Shown: piece by piece, positions 25,628 to 36,325 of the stretch
Numbering within the stretch: the stretch's first letter is position 1
How the letters are laid out: each line of letters begins with the position of its first letter
Source: Chloroflexota bacterium
GTDB taxonomy: Bacteria; Chloroflexota; Limnocylindria; QHBO01
NCBI GenBank assembly: GCA_038040195.1
Contig: JBBPIR010000001.1
Span: 677,141 to 741,140 of the forward strand
Direction of reading: 5' to 3'
Length of the DNA: 64,000 nucleotides
Notes under the pieces: model-generated
Database searches by the model: none
Told to the model about the DNA's origin: nothing
The model's input: the letters and a program-made list of their open reading frames with translations, nothing else
Program-made: the position numbers and the translations under genes

Positions 25628-25647
25628 GACGCGACGATGCTAAGCGT
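25617..25647. promoter_or_regulatory. palindromic antitoxin operator
   Basis: Perfect inverted repeat: ACGCTTAGCAT (25617-25627) and ATGCTAAGCGT (25637-25647), 9-nt spacer. The left arm contains the antitoxin start codon. A third, imperfect copy of the half-site (ATGCTTAGTAC) lies at about 25598-25608, inside the antitoxin gene. This is the arrangement expected for AbrB-type autoregulation. Confidence 0.75.
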
Positions 25648-25692
25648 CGATGCCCCGTCCAGTCAAGGCATCCCGAGACGTGCGCGAGGGCA

Positions 25693-25788
25693 TCAATCCT
25701 TGACGCTTGGGTCGTATAGCTTTGCCGAAGCAAGCATGCCGCGGCCGCCCGCCACCAGCACCCTGCCATCGGGCAGGAGTGTGGCTCC
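25693..25788 (-). pseudogene. kelch-repeat remnant
   Basis: Directly after the TAG of the anti-sigma gene and in its frame, the minus strand reads GATLLPDGRVLVAGGRG, then MLASAKLYDPSVKD and TGA. This is one complete kelch/galactose-oxidase-like repeat (ATLLPDGRVLVAGG with the ELYDP turn). No further repeats are present on either side, so it is a leftover or a read-through relic. Confidence 0.65.
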
Positions 25789-27357
25789 CTAGTCGACCGT
25801 CTCCAGCAGCGGAATCAGCCGCTCGGCCAATTGACGCAGCGTGGCCTGCGAATTCCAGGTGATGACCACGAAGTGAGGCTCCGTGGAGATCGCGACGGCC
25901 GCCCGGCACTGACCGACGCTGGGCGCGCAGCCGCCGAAGAAGACATCGCGGCCAGCGATCTGCTCGGTGCTGAAGTTGCCGTCGCCGAACAGGCTTGTGG
26001 CCTGGTCGGCTGCCCGCTCGCTGGGGAACGATCGACGGCTTGAGAAGATCACAAGTCCGTCCCCCGAGACCGGGTGCCAGCAGAACGCCCAGTCGTCAGT
26101 CCACTCGGGATAGTGCTCGCTGGAGCCTTGGGTTGGGCCAATCAGCTCACCGACGAGCGAGGCCGGTACGTAGTCGCACGCATCGGTGAATGGCGCCGAG
26201 CGATCGGTTGAAGGAGATGGCGGAGGCTCGGCTGGTTGTGCACCAGCTGCCGGGGCGTCGCTCGGGCAGTCAGGCTCGTGCGGCAGGAGCCCCACAACGT
26301 TGACGGCAATAGTGTCGTGGAAGACTTCTTCGGCGTTGAGGGCGCCATCGGTGAAGCGCCAAGCCGGGTCGAGTGCGCCTTCAGTCGGGCCGGCACCCAA
26401 GCCGGTCAGGATGGCCGCAATCGCCCGTGCTCCCTTTGTATCCGTTGCGCCGCAACGAACCATGGTCCAGCCCGAATCGCTGGCATTCGGTGCCTCGGAT
26501 CCGAATGTCTGTAGTGTCGATCCATCCGGAAGCACCACGCCGTCCGATGAGGGATAAGCGACGTCCTGCGGCCCAGTGAACTGGACCAAGAATCTCCATC
26601 GCTCGGGGAGGTAGGGGTGCCACTGGTCCTCTGCCCACCGGGCGGCGGTGAGGCCAAGGTCGGGATCCCTGAGCCGCTCAGCGAGGTCGCTGGCCGCGGC
26701 TTGCTGCGCCGCGGTGGTCTGCCGGGTCTCGAGGATGCTCAGGCCAAGACCGATGGAGAACACATCAGCTCCTGCCCGGGCTCGGATATCCATGTGCCCG
26801 GCGAACTCAAAGCTCTGGCAGCTGGGCAAGGAGTTCGTCACGGCGTCCATCAGAGCTGAAACACCCTCGGCCGTCAGCCGTCGCTGCGACCACGTCCCAT
26901 CTAGTCCCACTGTGACGGGTGCGCCGCCCCAGTCCGTTGGGAAGCCGATTAGGACCAGGCCATCCTCATAGACGGTCAACTGGGTCGCACCAGGCCACTC
27001 CCCGCTACCAAGGGGAACGACAGTGAGGAGGACGCCGTCTGCCAGCGTCGGGTCGCAGTACGCGACTGGTCCAGCCAAGGGGAACGAATTCGAATCGGCG
27101 CGGTCATCGTCCAACCACGGCAGCCGGATCAGACCGGAACCCACCGCCAGCGCCCCGCCAATGAGCAGCGCGGTCAGCATCGCCGCAGTGGCCAGCAGCG
27201 CGAGATTGCGGCGTCCCCCAAGCAGCGTGACAGGCGTCGGCATGGTGTCTGGGAGGCCGACCACGCTGGCGCGCAGCTCGGCCGGAGCCTGCAGGCCGTC
27301 GCCGACCTCGGCTTGGAACCAGGCGCGCAGTCGCTGTTCGAGTTCGCGTTCGGTCAT
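25789..27357 (-). CDS. probable anti-sigma factor with extracytoplasmic domain
   Basis: 522 residues. The N-terminal 45 residues are cytoplasmic and helical (ERELEQRLRAWFQAEVGDGL), a single membrane segment lies at about 51-73, and the remaining about 440 residues are extracytoplasmic. The outer part resembles a DUF3558-like sensor (FTDACDYVPASLVGELIG, FCWHPVSGDGLVIFSSRRSF). It has no zinc anti-sigma motif (HxxxCxxC), so it is of a different type. Its start overlaps the ECF sigma gene by 4 bp, which supports the partner role. The ligand is unknown. A Pro/Ser-rich segment lies at about residues 360-385. Confidence 0.65.
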   Translation of the reverse strand: MTERELEQRLRAWFQAEVGDGLQAPAELRASVVGLPDTMPTPVTLLGGRRNLALLATAAMLTALLIGGALAVGSGLIRLPWLDDDRADSNSFPLAGPVAYCDPTLADGVLLTVVPLGSGEWPGATQLTVYEDGLVLIGFPTDWGGAPVTVGLDGTWSQRRLTAEGVSALMDAVTNSLPSCQSFEFAGHMDIRARAGADVFSIGLGLSILETRQTTAAQQAAASDLAERLRDPDLGLTAARWAEDQWHPYLPERWRFLVQFTGPQDVAYPSSDGVVLPDGSTLQTFGSEAPNASDSGWTMVRCGATDTKGARAIAAILTGLGAGPTEGALDPAWRFTDGALNAEEVFHDTIAVNVVGLLPHEPDCPSDAPAAGAQPAEPPPSPSTDRSAPFTDACDYVPASLVGELIGPTQGSSEHYPEWTDDWAFCWHPVSGDGLVIFSSRRSFPSERAADQATSLFGDGNFSTEQIAGRDVFFGGCAPSVGQCRAAVAISTEPHFVVITWNSQATLRQLAERLIPLLETVD

Positions 27358-27923
27358 CGGACCGTCTCCTTGGCGTCGGCTTCCTCAAGCGCCGCGCGAA
27401 GCCGCTTGAGCGCGTAGTGGAGTCGAGAGTTCACGGTGCCGGGACGAATGCCCAACTGCCTGGCGATCTCGTTGATGGTCAGGTCTCGGTAGTAGCGCAG
27501 TGTCACGACCAGGCGGTGATCCGCCGATAGGCCGGCTAAGGCGCCGGCCATTACATCCCGTTCGTTGGCCAGGTCGAATGCGTTCTCCTGCTCGAGGGAG
27601 AGCTGCCCGGAGAGGTCCTGCATCCGCCATCTCGTCGTCCGCTTGAGGCGGTTCCGGCACGTGTTGACCAGGATCCGGGAGAACCATTGCTCGAATCTGG
27701 CTGGATCACGCAGCGTCGACCACCGTCGCCAGGCCTGGACGAATGCATCGTGGGTGGCGTCCTGTGCTTCGGCCGCGTTCCCCAGGATCGCGTAGGCCAC
27801 GCGGTAGCTGGCGTTCAGGTGCCGGTCGGCCAATTCCCGGAAGGCGGCCGCGCGAGTCCCGACCTCGCGTGCCTCCGTGAGCGAGTCGCCGACCATCGTG
27901 TCTATCTCCGGCCCATGCCTCAC
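27354..27923 (-). CDS. ECF-type RNA polymerase sigma factor
   Basis: 189 residues. Region 2 is visible (LNASYRVAYAILGNAAEAQD, ATHDAFVQAWRRW) and region 4 with its HTH (LSADHRLVVTLRYYRDLTIN, EIARQLGIRPGTVNSRLHYA). It is a group IV (ECF) sigma factor and directs polymerase to a stimulon controlled by the co-encoded membrane protein. It overlaps the anti-sigma gene by 4 bp. A start at the internal Met10 is also possible. No clear ECF promoter was found in the short upstream gap to clpB. Confidence 0.92.
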   Translation of the reverse strand: MRHGPEIDTMVGDSLTEAREVGTRAAAFRELADRHLNASYRVAYAILGNAAEAQDATHDAFVQAWRRWSTLRDPARFEQWFSRILVNTCRNRLKRTTRWRMQDLSGQLSLEQENAFDLANERDVMAGALAGLSADHRLVVTLRYYRDLTINEIARQLGIRPGTVNSRLHYALKRLRAALEEADAKETVR

Positions 27924-28010
27924 GATGACATGACAATCGGGCGGGGGAAACCCTTCATCTGTCGCTCGATCGATGGCTGGTGGGAATCAACGGCCGCCGA
28001 TTAGTCTCGC

Positions 28011-30659
28011 CTAGACCGATACCTCCGCAGGGGTACCAGCCTCACCCTCGGGTGCCTGCCCATCGACCTTCTCGAAGACCAGCGAGCCATCCCGGACGTC
28101 GACCCGGACCGTGTCGCCGCGGGTGAACTCTCCGGAGAGGACGGCCTTGGCCAGCGGGTTCTCGATGGCGCGCTGGATGGCGCGCCGCAGGGGCCGCGCC
28201 CCGAACTGCGGGTCGTACCCCTCGCGCGCGACGTGGGCGCGCGCGGCATCGGTCAATTCGAGGCTGATGCCGGAATCGGCCAACCGGGCCTGGACCCCCG
28301 CCAGTAGGAGACCCACAATCTCGCCCAGCTGCGACTCGTCGAGCGGGCGGAAGACGATGATCTCGTCCACCCGGTTCAGGAATTCGGGCCGGAAGTGCTC
28401 GCGCAGCTGGAGGCGGACCGCCTCCGCGGCCCGGTCGAACGCCTCGGCCCCGGCGTCGGCGGCCTCCACCAGGGCAGTCGAGCCGACGTTGCTGGTCATG
28501 ATCACGATCGTGTTCTTGAAGTCCACGGTCCGGCCCTGGGCATCGGTCAGTCGCCCGTCGTCCAGCAGCTGGAGGAGGACGTTGAAGACGTCCGAGTGGG
28601 CCTTCTCGATCTCGTCGAACAGGACTACCTGGTACGGCCGGCGGCGCACCGCCTCGGTGAGCTGGCCGCCCTCCTCGTAGCCCACGTATCCCGGCGGCGC
28701 GCCGACCAGCCGGGACACGGCGAACTTCTCCATGTATTCGCTCATGTCGATCCGCACCAGGGCGCTCTCGTCGTCGAACAGGAACTCGGCCAGCGCCCGC
28801 GCCAGCTCCGTCTTGCCGACTCCCGTGGGGCCCAGGAAGATGAACGAGCCGATGGGCCGCTTGGGGTCCTTCAGCCCGGCCCGCGCCCGGCGGATGGCGT
28901 CGCTTACCGCCATGACCGCTTCGTCCTGGCCGATGAGCCTGCGGTGGAGCCGCTCCTCCATGCGGAGGAGCTTCTCGGTCTCGCCCTCCATCAGGCGGCT
29001 GACCGGGATGCCCGTCCAGCGGGCCACGACCTCGGCGATGTCGTCGGCGTCCACTTCTTCCTTGACCAGGACCGATCCTGACGACTTCAGCTCGTGCAGC
29101 CGCTGCTCCTGCTCGGCCAGCTGTTTGGTGAGCTCCGCCTCGCGGCCGTACTTCAGCTCGGCGGCCTTGGCGTAGTCGGCGGCCCGCTCGGCGGCCTCGA
29201 TCTCGGGGGCCAGCTTCTCGAGGGTCTCGCGCGTCTCGCGGATGCCGGCCACAACTTCCTTCTCGCGCTGCCATTGGGCCTTCATGGCATCGGTCTTCTC
29301 GCGCAGGTCGGCGAGCTCCTTTTCTAGGGCCGCGAGACGTGCCTTGGAGGCTGCGTCCTTTTCCTTACGCAGCGCCTCGCGCTCGATCTCGAGCTGCATC
29401 CGGCGCCGCTCCAGCTCGTCCAGCTCGGCCGGCATGGAGTCCATCTCCATCCGCAGGCGGCTGGCGGCCTCGTCCACCAGGTCGATGGCCTTGTCGGGCA
29501 GGAAGCGCTCGGTGATGTACCGATTGGAGAGGACCGCGGCGGCCACCAGGGCCGAGTCGGTGATCCGGACCCCGTGGTGGACCTCGTATCGCTCGCGGAG
29601 GCCACGCAGGATGGAGATGGTGTCCTCCACGCTCGGCTGGTCCACAACGATCGGCTGGAAGCGCCGCTCCAGGGCGGCGTCCTTCTCGATGTTCTTCCGG
29701 TACTCGTCCAGGGTGGTGGCGCCGATGGCGTGAAGCTCCCCGCGGGCCAGCATGGGCTTCAGGAGGTTGGCGGCGTCCATCGCGCCCTCGGCGGCTCCCG
29801 CCCCGACCACGGTGTGGAGCTCGTCGATGAACAGGATGATCTGGCCCTCCGCGGCGGTGATCTCCTTGAGGACGGCCTTCAGCCGCTCCTCGAACTCCCC
29901 GCGGTACTTGGCACCGGCCACCATGGCGCCCAGGTCCAGGGCCACCACCCGCTTGTTCTTCAGCCCCTCGGGTACGTCGCCGCGCACGATGCGCTGGGCC
30001 AGCCCCTCGGCAATGGCCGTCTTCCCGACCCCCGGCTCCCCGATCAGCACCGGGTTGTTCTTCGTCCGGCGGCTGAGGACCTGGATGACGCGGCGGATCT
30101 CTTCGTCGCGACCGATGACCGGGTCCAGCAGGCCGCGTCGCGCGGCATCGGTCAGGTCGCGGCCGTACTTGGCGAGGGCCTCGTAGGTGGCCTCGGGGTT
30201 CTCGGACGTCACGCGCTGGCTGCCTCGGATCTCGGTCAGCGCCGCCAGCACCGCCTTCTCGTCGATCCCGTTGGCGCTCAACAGGCGAGTGGCGGGGCTG
30301 GGCGGTTGGGTCGCCAAGATGGTGAGCAACAGATGCTCGGTGGAAACGTACTCGTCATGCATCCGTTCCGCCAGCGGGTGGCTGTCGGCCAGGATGCGGC
30401 GCGCGTCCTCGGACAGCGTGAGCTGGGTAGTGCCGGAGATGCGCGGGTGCTTGGCCAGCTCCTCGCGGATCTGGGCGGCCAGCGCCGACGGATCGTGGCC
30501 AATGCGCTCAAGGACCGCAGGCACGACCCCATCCGGCTGCTCGACCAGGGCGTACAGCAGGTGGAGCGCCTCCAGCTGGCCGTGGCCCTCTCCCTCGGCC
30601 AGCTGCTGGGCGGCCAGCACGGCCTCCTGGGCCTTCTGCGTGAACCGATCAATTCGCAT
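28011..30659 (-). CDS. clpB: ATP-dependent disaggregase ClpB
   Basis: ClpB threads aggregated proteins with DnaK/DnaJ. The start is taken at the ATG at 30659 ([20 protein letters not shown]), which is the family N-terminus, giving 882 residues; a longer frame adds 20 odd residues. It has a Clp N domain, a first AAA module with Walker A GEPGVGKT (207-214), the coiled-coil M domain ([20 protein letters not shown]) and a second AAA module with Walker A GPTGVGKT (610-617). It is the last gene of hspR-lon-cbpA-clpB and overlaps cbpA by 11 bp. Confidence 0.97.
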   Translation of the reverse strand: MRIDRFTQKAQEAVLAAQQLAEGEGHGQLEALHLLYALVEQPDGVVPAVLERIGHDPSALAAQIREELAKHPRISGTTQLTLSEDARRILADSHPLAERMHDEYVSTEHLLLTILATQPPSPATRLLSANGIDEKAVLAALTEIRGSQRVTSENPEATYEALAKYGRDLTDAARRGLLDPVIGRDEEIRRVIQVLSRRTKNNPVLIGEPGVGKTAIAEGLAQRIVRGDVPEGLKNKRVVALDLGAMVAGAKYRGEFEERLKAVLKEITAAEGQIILFIDELHTVVGAGAAEGAMDAANLLKPMLARGELHAIGATTLDEYRKNIEKDAALERRFQPIVVDQPSVEDTISILRGLRERYEVHHGVRITDSALVAAAVLSNRYITERFLPDKAIDLVDEAASRLRMEMDSMPAELDELERRRMQLEIEREALRKEKDAASKARLAALEKELADLREKTDAMKAQWQREKEVVAGIRETRETLEKLAPEIEAAERAADYAKAAELKYGREAELTKQLAEQEQRLHELKSSGSVLVKEEVDADDIAEVVARWTGIPVSRLMEGETEKLLRMEERLHRRLIGQDEAVMAVSDAIRRARAGLKDPKRPIGSFIFLGPTGVGKTELARALAEFLFDDESALVRIDMSEYMEKFAVSRLVGAPPGYVGYEEGGQLTEAVRRRPYQVVLFDEIEKAHSDVFNVLLQLLDDGRLTDAQGRTVDFKNTIVIMTSNVGSTALVEAADAGAEAFDRAAEAVRLQLREHFRPEFLNRVDEIIVFRPLDESQLGEIVGLLLAGVQARLADSGISLELTDAARAHVAREGYDPQFGARPLRRAIQRAIENPLAKAVLSGEFTRGDTVRVDVRDGSLVFEKVDGQAPEGEAGTPAEVSV

Positions 30660-31611
30660 GGCGAGGGTCTGGCTGGGGGTGGGCCTCTGCGAAGCGCTCG
30701 AACTCGGCGCGTGCCTCATCGCCCAGCTTGGGGAGGACCACCCGGGTGGTCACCAGCAGGTCACCCTTCTGGTCACGGTGGCCGCGCTTGGGTAGCCCGC
30801 GGCCCGGGATCTTGATGACCTGCCCGTTCTGGGTGTTGGGGCGGATCCGGAGCTTCACCTTCCCGTTGAGGGTGGGCACCGGCACCTCCGCCCCGAGCAG
30901 GGCCTCGGGCAGACTGAGCGGCAGCTCGGTGGCCAGGTTGGCGCCCTGGCGTGTGAATCGGGGATCGGGCTTGACCTTGACAGTCAGGGTCACTCCTTGG
31001 TCGCGAAGGCGAATCTTGGCGCCATCGGTCACGCCAGGCGGGATCTTCACCTGCAATCGGCGGCCATCAACCGCCACCGTCCGCTCGGTCCCCTTCGAGA
31101 CCTCGGCCAGCGTGACCTCCACCGTGCCGTGAGCTTCGGCCCGGGGAACGGGCTGGCCGGTGGTCCGGAACGCCCCCAGGTCGCCGAATGGAGAGCCGCC
31201 TGCGCCAGCCGCGCTGGCCGCGCCGGCCCCCATCGATCCGTCACCGAAGAACATCCGGAAGAAGTCGCTGAAGCCGCCAAGGTCATCGGCGCCGGCGGTC
31301 CGCACCGTCCATCGCATCCCGCCCGGCACGCCGCCGAAGGCGGACCAGTCGCCGGCCTGGTTGGGGTCGAACCCGGCCTGCTGGTACGCCTGCCAGTTCG
31401 CGCCAAGTTCGTCGAAGCGCCTCCGCTTTTCCGGGTCCGAGAGGACCGCATGCGCTTCGTTGGCCTCCTTGAAGCGCCGTTCCGCGTCCGCGTCGCCCGG
31501 GTTGCGGTCGGGATGGAGCTCCCGGGCGAGGCGCCGATACGCCTTCTTGATCTCGGCCGCTGATGCGGTCTTGGGGACGCCGAGGACCTGGTAGTAGTCC
31601 CGGTATTCCAC
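30649..31611 (-). CDS. cbpA: CbpA/DnaJ-type J-domain co-chaperone
   Basis: 320 residues. The J domain is at 1-70 ([20 protein letters not shown] with HPD in ELHPDRNPG), then a Gly/Phe-rich linker with Gly and Ala runs, then two substrate-binding beta domains ([38 protein letters not shown]). There is no CXXCXGXG zinc region, so it is the CbpA/DnaJ2 type. It stimulates DnaK ATPase. It starts 22 bp after lon and overlaps clpB by 11 bp, so all are translated from one message. Confidence 0.93.
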   Translation of the reverse strand: MEYRDYYQVLGVPKTASAAEIKKAYRRLARELHPDRNPGDADAERRFKEANEAHAVLSDPEKRRRFDELGANWQAYQQAGFDPNQAGDWSAFGGVPGGMRWTVRTAGADDLGGFSDFFRMFFGDGSMGAGAASAAGAGGSPFGDLGAFRTTGQPVPRAEAHGTVEVTLAEVSKGTERTVAVDGRRLQVKIPPGVTDGAKIRLRDQGVTLTVKVKPDPRFTRQGANLATELPLSLPEALLGAEVPVPTLNGKVKLRIRPNTQNGQVIKIPGRGLPKRGHRDQKGDLLVTTRVVLPKLGDEARAEFERFAEAHPQPDPRHAN

Positions 31612-31633
31612 GGCGTCCCCTGCTAGGGCGTCC

Positions 31634-34180
31634 TCACGCGCTGCCGGTCGGCGGTGCCGCCGGCGGCTGCTTGGGCTTGACCGGCGGGACCGGGGTGGCC
31701 GCGATCGGCACCTTCTGCCCCTTTGGCACCTTCCGCGTCCGCCGCACGGGCTTTCGCACCAGCGGCGTGATCGCCCGCAGCGCGGTTCGCGCGGCCGGGC
31801 GCGCCTGGTCCAGCAGGGCCGCCGACAGGACCTGGTCCATGTGGTCGACCCCCACGATGGTCAGCTGCTTGCGGACCTCCTCCGGCACGTCCACCAGGTC
31901 CCTCATGTTGCGACCCGGGATGAGCACCGTCTCCACACCCGCCAGGTGGGCCGCCAGCAGCTTGGCCTTCAGGCCGCCGATGGGCAGCACCCGACCGCGG
32001 AGCGTGATCTCGCCGGTCATGGCGATGTCACGCCGCACAGGCCGGCCGGTCAATAGGCTGGCCATGGCGGTGGCCATGGTCACTCCCGCCGAGGGGCCGT
32101 CCTTGGGCGTCGCCCCGGCCGGGACGTGGACGTGGATCGTCTGCTTCTCGAAGATGGCCGGGTCGAGACCCAGCTCCCGACAGCGGGCGCGGAGGTAGGA
32201 CAGGCCGGCTCGCGCCGACTCCTGCATGACGCTCCCCAGCTGGCCGGTCAGGATGAAGTCGTCCTTGCCGTCCATCTTGGTGGCCTCGACCTGCAAGATG
32301 TCCCCCCCGGCGTCGGAGACCACCAGCCCGGTCACGATCCCGATCTGGTCCTCCTCGTCCAGCTGGCCATAGTCGAAGCGCGCCGGACCGATGAAGTCCT
32401 CCAGGTCGTCGGCCTTGACCTTGACGCGCGTCCTCGCGTTGGAGGCCACCTTGCGGGCCACCTTCCGCGCGATGCCGGCGATCTCGCGCTCCATGTTGCG
32501 GACCCCGGCCTCCTTGGTGAAGGCCTGGATCATGCGCACCAGGGCCGGCTCCTCGAAGACGACCTGCTTGGGGGTCAGGCCATGGTTCTCAAGCTGCTTG
32601 GGGACCAGGAACTGCTGGGCGATCCGCAGCTTCTCGAGCTGGGTGTAGCCCGGAAGCGGGATGATCTCCATCCGGTCGCGCAGGGCGGGCGGGATGGTGT
32701 CGGCCATGTTGGCGGTGGCGATGAACAGGACCTTGGACAGGTCGAACGGCACCTCCAGGTAGTTGTCCTGGAAGCTGAAGTTCTGCTCGGGGTCGAGCAC
32801 TTCCAGCAGCGCCGATGACGGGTCGCCGCGGAAGTCCATTCCCACCTTGTCGATCTCGTCCAGCATGAACACCGGGTTCGAGGTGCCGGCGGTCTTGATG
32901 GACTGGATGACCCGGCCCGGCAATGCGCCGATGTAGGTGCGCCGATGTCCGCGGATCTCGGCCTCGTCGTGGATGCCGCCCAGGCTCATCCGGACGAACT
33001 TCCGGCCCATGGCGCGGGCGATGCTCTTACCCAAGCTGGTCTTGCCCACTCCGGGCGGGCCCACGAACAGGATGATCGGGCTGCGGATCTTCTCGGCCAG
33101 CTTGCGGACGGCCATGTACTCGAGGATCCGCTCCTTGGGCTTCTCCAGGCCGTAATGGTCCTCGTTGAGGACGCGCTCCGCATCGTTCAGGTCGAGGTTG
33201 TCCTCGGTCGTCGTGGCCCACGGCAGTGACACGAGCGTGTCGACGTAGGTGCGCACCACGCCCTGCTCTGGCGAGGCGCTGGGGATGCGGGTCAGGCGGT
33301 CGACCTCCTTGAGGGCCTTTTCCTTGACCTCGTCGGGCATGCCCGAATCCTCGACCTTCTGGCGCAGCTCGTTCACCTCGCTGACCGCCGGGTCGTCCTC
33401 GCCCAGCTCCTTCTGGATGGCCTTCATCTGCTCGCGGAGGATGTACTCGCGCTGGTTGCGGTCCATCTCCGACTTGACCTCGCTCTGAATCCGGCCCTTC
33501 AGCTCGAGGATCTCGATCTGCTTGGCCAGGAACGTGCTGACCAGGCGCAGCCGATCGGCGACGTCAATCGTCTCGAGCAGCTCCTGGCGCAGCTCGATGC
33601 TCATCTCCGGCGAGTAGGCGGCCATGTCGGCCAGCAGCCCGCCATCGGTGATGTTGCGGGCGGCGACCGCCACCTCGGGCGGCACCGGCGCTCCGGCGGT
33701 GACGTATTGCTCGATTTGAGCCTGGATCGACGCCATGAGGGCCTCGATCTCGACCCCGGTCTCCTTCTGGTCCTCGATGAGCTGGATGCGCGCCTCGAGG
33801 TGCGGGTCGACCTGGACCAGGTCCAACAGCCGGATCCGGCGCTGGCCCTGGACGATGGCCCGGATGGTGCCGTTCTGGAGACGGATGAGTTGGGCGATCT
33901 TGGCCAGCGTGCCCACGCTGTGCAGCTCGTCGACCGTGCCGATCTCCTCGGTCTCGGACGAGCGCTGCGCGATCAGGGCCACCGGGGAGTTGGCGCGCAC
34001 GGCGCGCTCCAGGGCCTTCACGCTGCGGTCGCGGCCCACTTCCAGCGGGACGATCATCTCGGGGAAGATGACGGTGCCGCGCAGGGCGACCAGGGGCAGG
34101 ACCTGGATCTGGTCCGCCGGCTCGTCGGTCGGGGGAGTGGGCTGGATCTTTGTGTCTTTTTCGGATTCCACGTGGCTCAC
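31634..34180 (-). CDS. lon: ATP-dependent protease Lon
   Basis: 848 residues. It has the N-terminal substrate domain ([20 protein letters not shown]), the AAA module with Walker A GPPGVGKT (374-381) and Walker [11 protein letters not shown], and a C-terminal protease domain with catalytic Ser697 (KDGPSAGV) and Lys740 (GGLKAK). It is complete and ends in a Pro/Lys-rich tail. It overlaps hspR by 4 bp (ATGA) and sits second in the heat-shock operon. Confidence 0.97.
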   Translation of the reverse strand: MSHVESEKDTKIQPTPPTDEPADQIQVLPLVALRGTVIFPEMIVPLEVGRDRSVKALERAVRANSPVALIAQRSSETEEIGTVDELHSVGTLAKIAQLIRLQNGTIRAIVQGQRRIRLLDLVQVDPHLEARIQLIEDQKETGVEIEALMASIQAQIEQYVTAGAPVPPEVAVAARNITDGGLLADMAAYSPEMSIELRQELLETIDVADRLRLVSTFLAKQIEILELKGRIQSEVKSEMDRNQREYILREQMKAIQKELGEDDPAVSEVNELRQKVEDSGMPDEVKEKALKEVDRLTRIPSASPEQGVVRTYVDTLVSLPWATTTEDNLDLNDAERVLNEDHYGLEKPKERILEYMAVRKLAEKIRSPIILFVGPPGVGKTSLGKSIARAMGRKFVRMSLGGIHDEAEIRGHRRTYIGALPGRVIQSIKTAGTSNPVFMLDEIDKVGMDFRGDPSSALLEVLDPEQNFSFQDNYLEVPFDLSKVLFIATANMADTIPPALRDRMEIIPLPGYTQLEKLRIAQQFLVPKQLENHGLTPKQVVFEEPALVRMIQAFTKEAGVRNMEREIAGIARKVARKVASNARTRVKVKADDLEDFIGPARFDYGQLDEEDQIGIVTGLVVSDAGGDILQVEATKMDGKDDFILTGQLGSVMQESARAGLSYLRARCRELGLDPAIFEKQTIHVHVPAGATPKDGPSAGVTMATAMASLLTGRPVRRDIAMTGEITLRGRVLPIGGLKAKLLAAHLAGVETVLIPGRNMRDLVDVPEEVRKQLTIVGVDHMDQVLSAALLDQARPAARTALRAITPLVRKPVRRTRKVPKGQKVPIAATPVPPVKPKQPPAAPPTGSA

Positions 34181-34548
34181 CTGCTGCTGGGTTCGGGGAC
34201 GGGCACGGCGACGGGCTCGAGCTGAGGCTCGGGTTCCGCGTCGCCCTGGACAAAGCGTTCGACATCACCTTCATCGAACAGGTCGTAGACCCGGATCTTG
34301 CCGAGCGCTTCGAGCTGCAGGATGACCTTGACGCCCGCCAGGTTGACCCCCTGGCGTCGGGTCAGGAAGCGGATGATACGCACCCGCTCAATATCGGCCT
34401 CGGAGTAGAGGCGGAGGTTGTTGCGCCGATGCGGGCAGACGAGTCCCTCCTCGTCGTAGATCCGCAGCGTGCGCGGGTGCACCGCCGCCAGTTCGGCGGC
34501 GATGCTGATGAAGTAACGCGGCCGCTTCGGGTCGCGGATCCAACTCAC
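34177..34548 (-). CDS. hspR: HspR heat-shock repressor (MerR type)
   Basis: 123 residues. The MerR HTH is at 12-55 ([40 protein letters not shown]), with [20 protein letters not shown] next. HspR represses dnaK, clpB and lon through HAIR sites with DnaK as corepressor in actinobacteria. Here it is the first gene of the operon and a perfect HAIR-like palindrome lies in its promoter. The C-terminus is an acidic Pro/Glu-rich tail. Confidence 0.94.
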   Translation of the reverse strand: MSWIRDPKRPRYFISIAAELAAVHPRTLRIYDEEGLVCPHRRNNLRLYSEADIERVRIIRFLTRRQGVNLAGVKVILQLEALGKIRVYDLFDEGDVERFVQGDAEPEPQLEPVAVPVPEPSSR

Positions 34549-34622
34549 CTGGTCGGAACTCCAATCATCGGTTCTTTCATCGATTGAGCTGTGTTTCAGG
34601 CGCTCCGTAGAGGCGCAGCGGT

Positions 34623-34651
34623 ACCCTAATCATTGACAACGGCGTTGTCAA
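34623..34651 (-). promoter_or_regulatory. hspR promoter with HAIR-like operator
   Basis: The palindrome TTGACAACGCCGTTGTCAA (34633-34651) has 9-bp arms around one base. Read as CTTGACA-N7-TGTCAAT it matches the published HspR site CTTGAGT-N7-ACTCAAG in layout, with two differences in one arm and three in the other. Its first six bases, TTGACA, are also a perfect -35, and TAGGGT (34623-34628) is a -10 exactly 17 bp downstream. The operator therefore covers the promoter core. Confidence 0.82.
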
Positions 34652-34909
34652 GACCTATAGCAATTCAGAATTCGGAGCCGCGGTTCGAGCTCGGCTAGCC
34701 GCGGAGGCGACCCGCCCAGGACCATTTGTTCACCAGGCGTACCGAACGGCCACATTTCCAGCCCATCTTGACGTCTGACCCCCAGCCTGCCGGTTTCGTT
34801 CATTGAACGTACAAGAACGGCCGATTTGACCACCCCAAGGGCCGCCGACGGGTCCTATTTGGCCGATGTGTACATGAGGTGAACATCGGGACCGATGGAT
34901 GGGGGCGAG

Positions 34910-36325
34910 TCAGGTCGAGCGAGCCTCGCGCAACGCTCGTTCCAGGCGCTCCAGCCGGCCGGCGGCGCGGCGTCGTTCCGGGTTGCCAAGGGCCAGCCCG
35001 GCATAGCGGAGAAGCTGGTACCCGGCGGCCAAGCGGGCCAGGGCGGGAGCGACCGGGGCGGAAGGCGTGAGCCGGGCCAGGTGCTGCCGCGGGGTTTCGG
35101 CCGATCGGCGCGCCCAGCGGCCGTCCGCCGCCAGGGCGTCCAGGGCCGCCAGGTAGGCGCCCACCGGGTCGCTGCGGTCACCGCGGGCCGGGGCGGCAGG
35201 CCTGGGTTCTCGTCGGGGCCGCGGCGGGCGGTCGAAGACCACGCTCCGCTCCTCCACGACGTCGCCCAGCAGGGCCTCCATCCGGCGCCGCTCGCGCCAG
35301 TGCCACCAGATGTAGAGCGCGACCGCGGCCAGCTCGAGCAGGATGATGGTGGCGATCACCAGGAAGAACAGGATGCCCGGCAGCTGGCTCGTCGGCTGCT
35401 GCGTCGCGCCGATCTCGATGACCGGGAGCTGGATGGTTCCCTGGCCGAACCCTTCCGGCAGGATCCCGCGCGCCAGGTCGATGAAGAGCGCGGCCAGGAT
35501 AATGACCGGAGACAGGAGCAGGACGACCAGGGCGCCGAGGACTCGGATGGGCGCCACCAGGGCGACCACCAGGGCCTCGAGCGGGACTCCCAGGAACAGC
35601 GCGGCCGGGATCCCGAGCACCGTCACCCCCAGCGCCACCAGCAGGACGAACCCAAACCACGAGCCGCCGCCCGGGCCATCACCCCGTACGGCGGCCAGGC
35701 GGGCCAGTCCCAGGGCCAACACTCCCGATCCCACGAACATGAGCGAGCCGATGAAGGCGAGCGCGGTGAACGCTTCCTGGATGCCGGGGCCTGCCCGTCC
35801 GGCCGTCAGGTCGCCGATCAGCCATGCGACTGCGACAACCGGCAGGCCCCAACGCATGAGCTGGTCCTGGACCTCTTCGTCCACGGCTCGGGACTGGTGG
35901 GCGTGCCCGCGCAGGACGGCCAGGGCGCCGATCCATCCGCCGTGATGAGCGGCCAGGGCCGCCTGGGCGTCGCCCTGGATCAGGGCGACCCGGACCTCGG
36001 GCGCCAGCAACCAGGCCATCGTGCCCGCGGCCACCGCCAGCACCGGCAACCCGAACGCCTCGCCAGCCGGTCCCCGCCACCGGACGCGGCGCGCCCAGCC
36101 CATGCCCGCCCCGGCCAGGATGGCGAACTCGAGGGGCCCGATGATCGGCACCTCCCCGAACAGGGCTTGGAGGGCCGCCGCCACCACGGCCAGCAGGCCG
36201 CCCTCGGCCACGCACTGGGCGACCGGCAGCAGCCGCGAGGGGCGTGGGGGGCTGGGCGGCGGGGCGGGCCGACCGTCCGGCTCGACGCCGATCGGGACCG
36301 GCTCAGGCGGATAGTTCGACCACAT
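34910..36325 (-). CDS. membrane protein with C-terminal DUF4129 domain
   Basis: 471 residues with several membrane segments in the first 300 residues (PVAQCVAEGGLLAVVAAALQ, LLLSPVIILAALFIDL, LFFLVIATIILLELAAVALY). The C-terminal about 80 residues are the DUF4129 fold (DPVGAYLAALDALAADGRWA, ALARLAAGYQLLRYAG). DUF4129 proteins usually belong to MoxR-DUF58-transglutaminase gene sets of unknown membrane function. Here the transglutaminase part is absent. It overlaps the DUF58 gene by 23 bp. Confidence 0.78.
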   Translation of the reverse strand: MWSNYPPEPVPIGVEPDGRPAPPPSPPRPSRLLPVAQCVAEGGLLAVVAAALQALFGEVPIIGPLEFAILAGAGMGWARRVRWRGPAGEAFGLPVLAVAAGTMAWLLAPEVRVALIQGDAQAALAAHHGGWIGALAVLRGHAHQSRAVDEEVQDQLMRWGLPVVAVAWLIGDLTAGRAGPGIQEAFTALAFIGSLMFVGSGVLALGLARLAAVRGDGPGGGSWFGFVLLVALGVTVLGIPAALFLGVPLEALVVALVAPIRVLGALVVLLLSPVIILAALFIDLARGILPEGFGQGTIQLPVIEIGATQQPTSQLPGILFFLVIATIILLELAAVALYIWWHWRERRRMEALLGDVVEERSVVFDRPPRPRREPRPAAPARGDRSDPVGAYLAALDALAADGRWARRSAETPRQHLARLTPSAPVAPALARLAAGYQLLRYAGLALGNPERRRAAGRLERLERALREARST

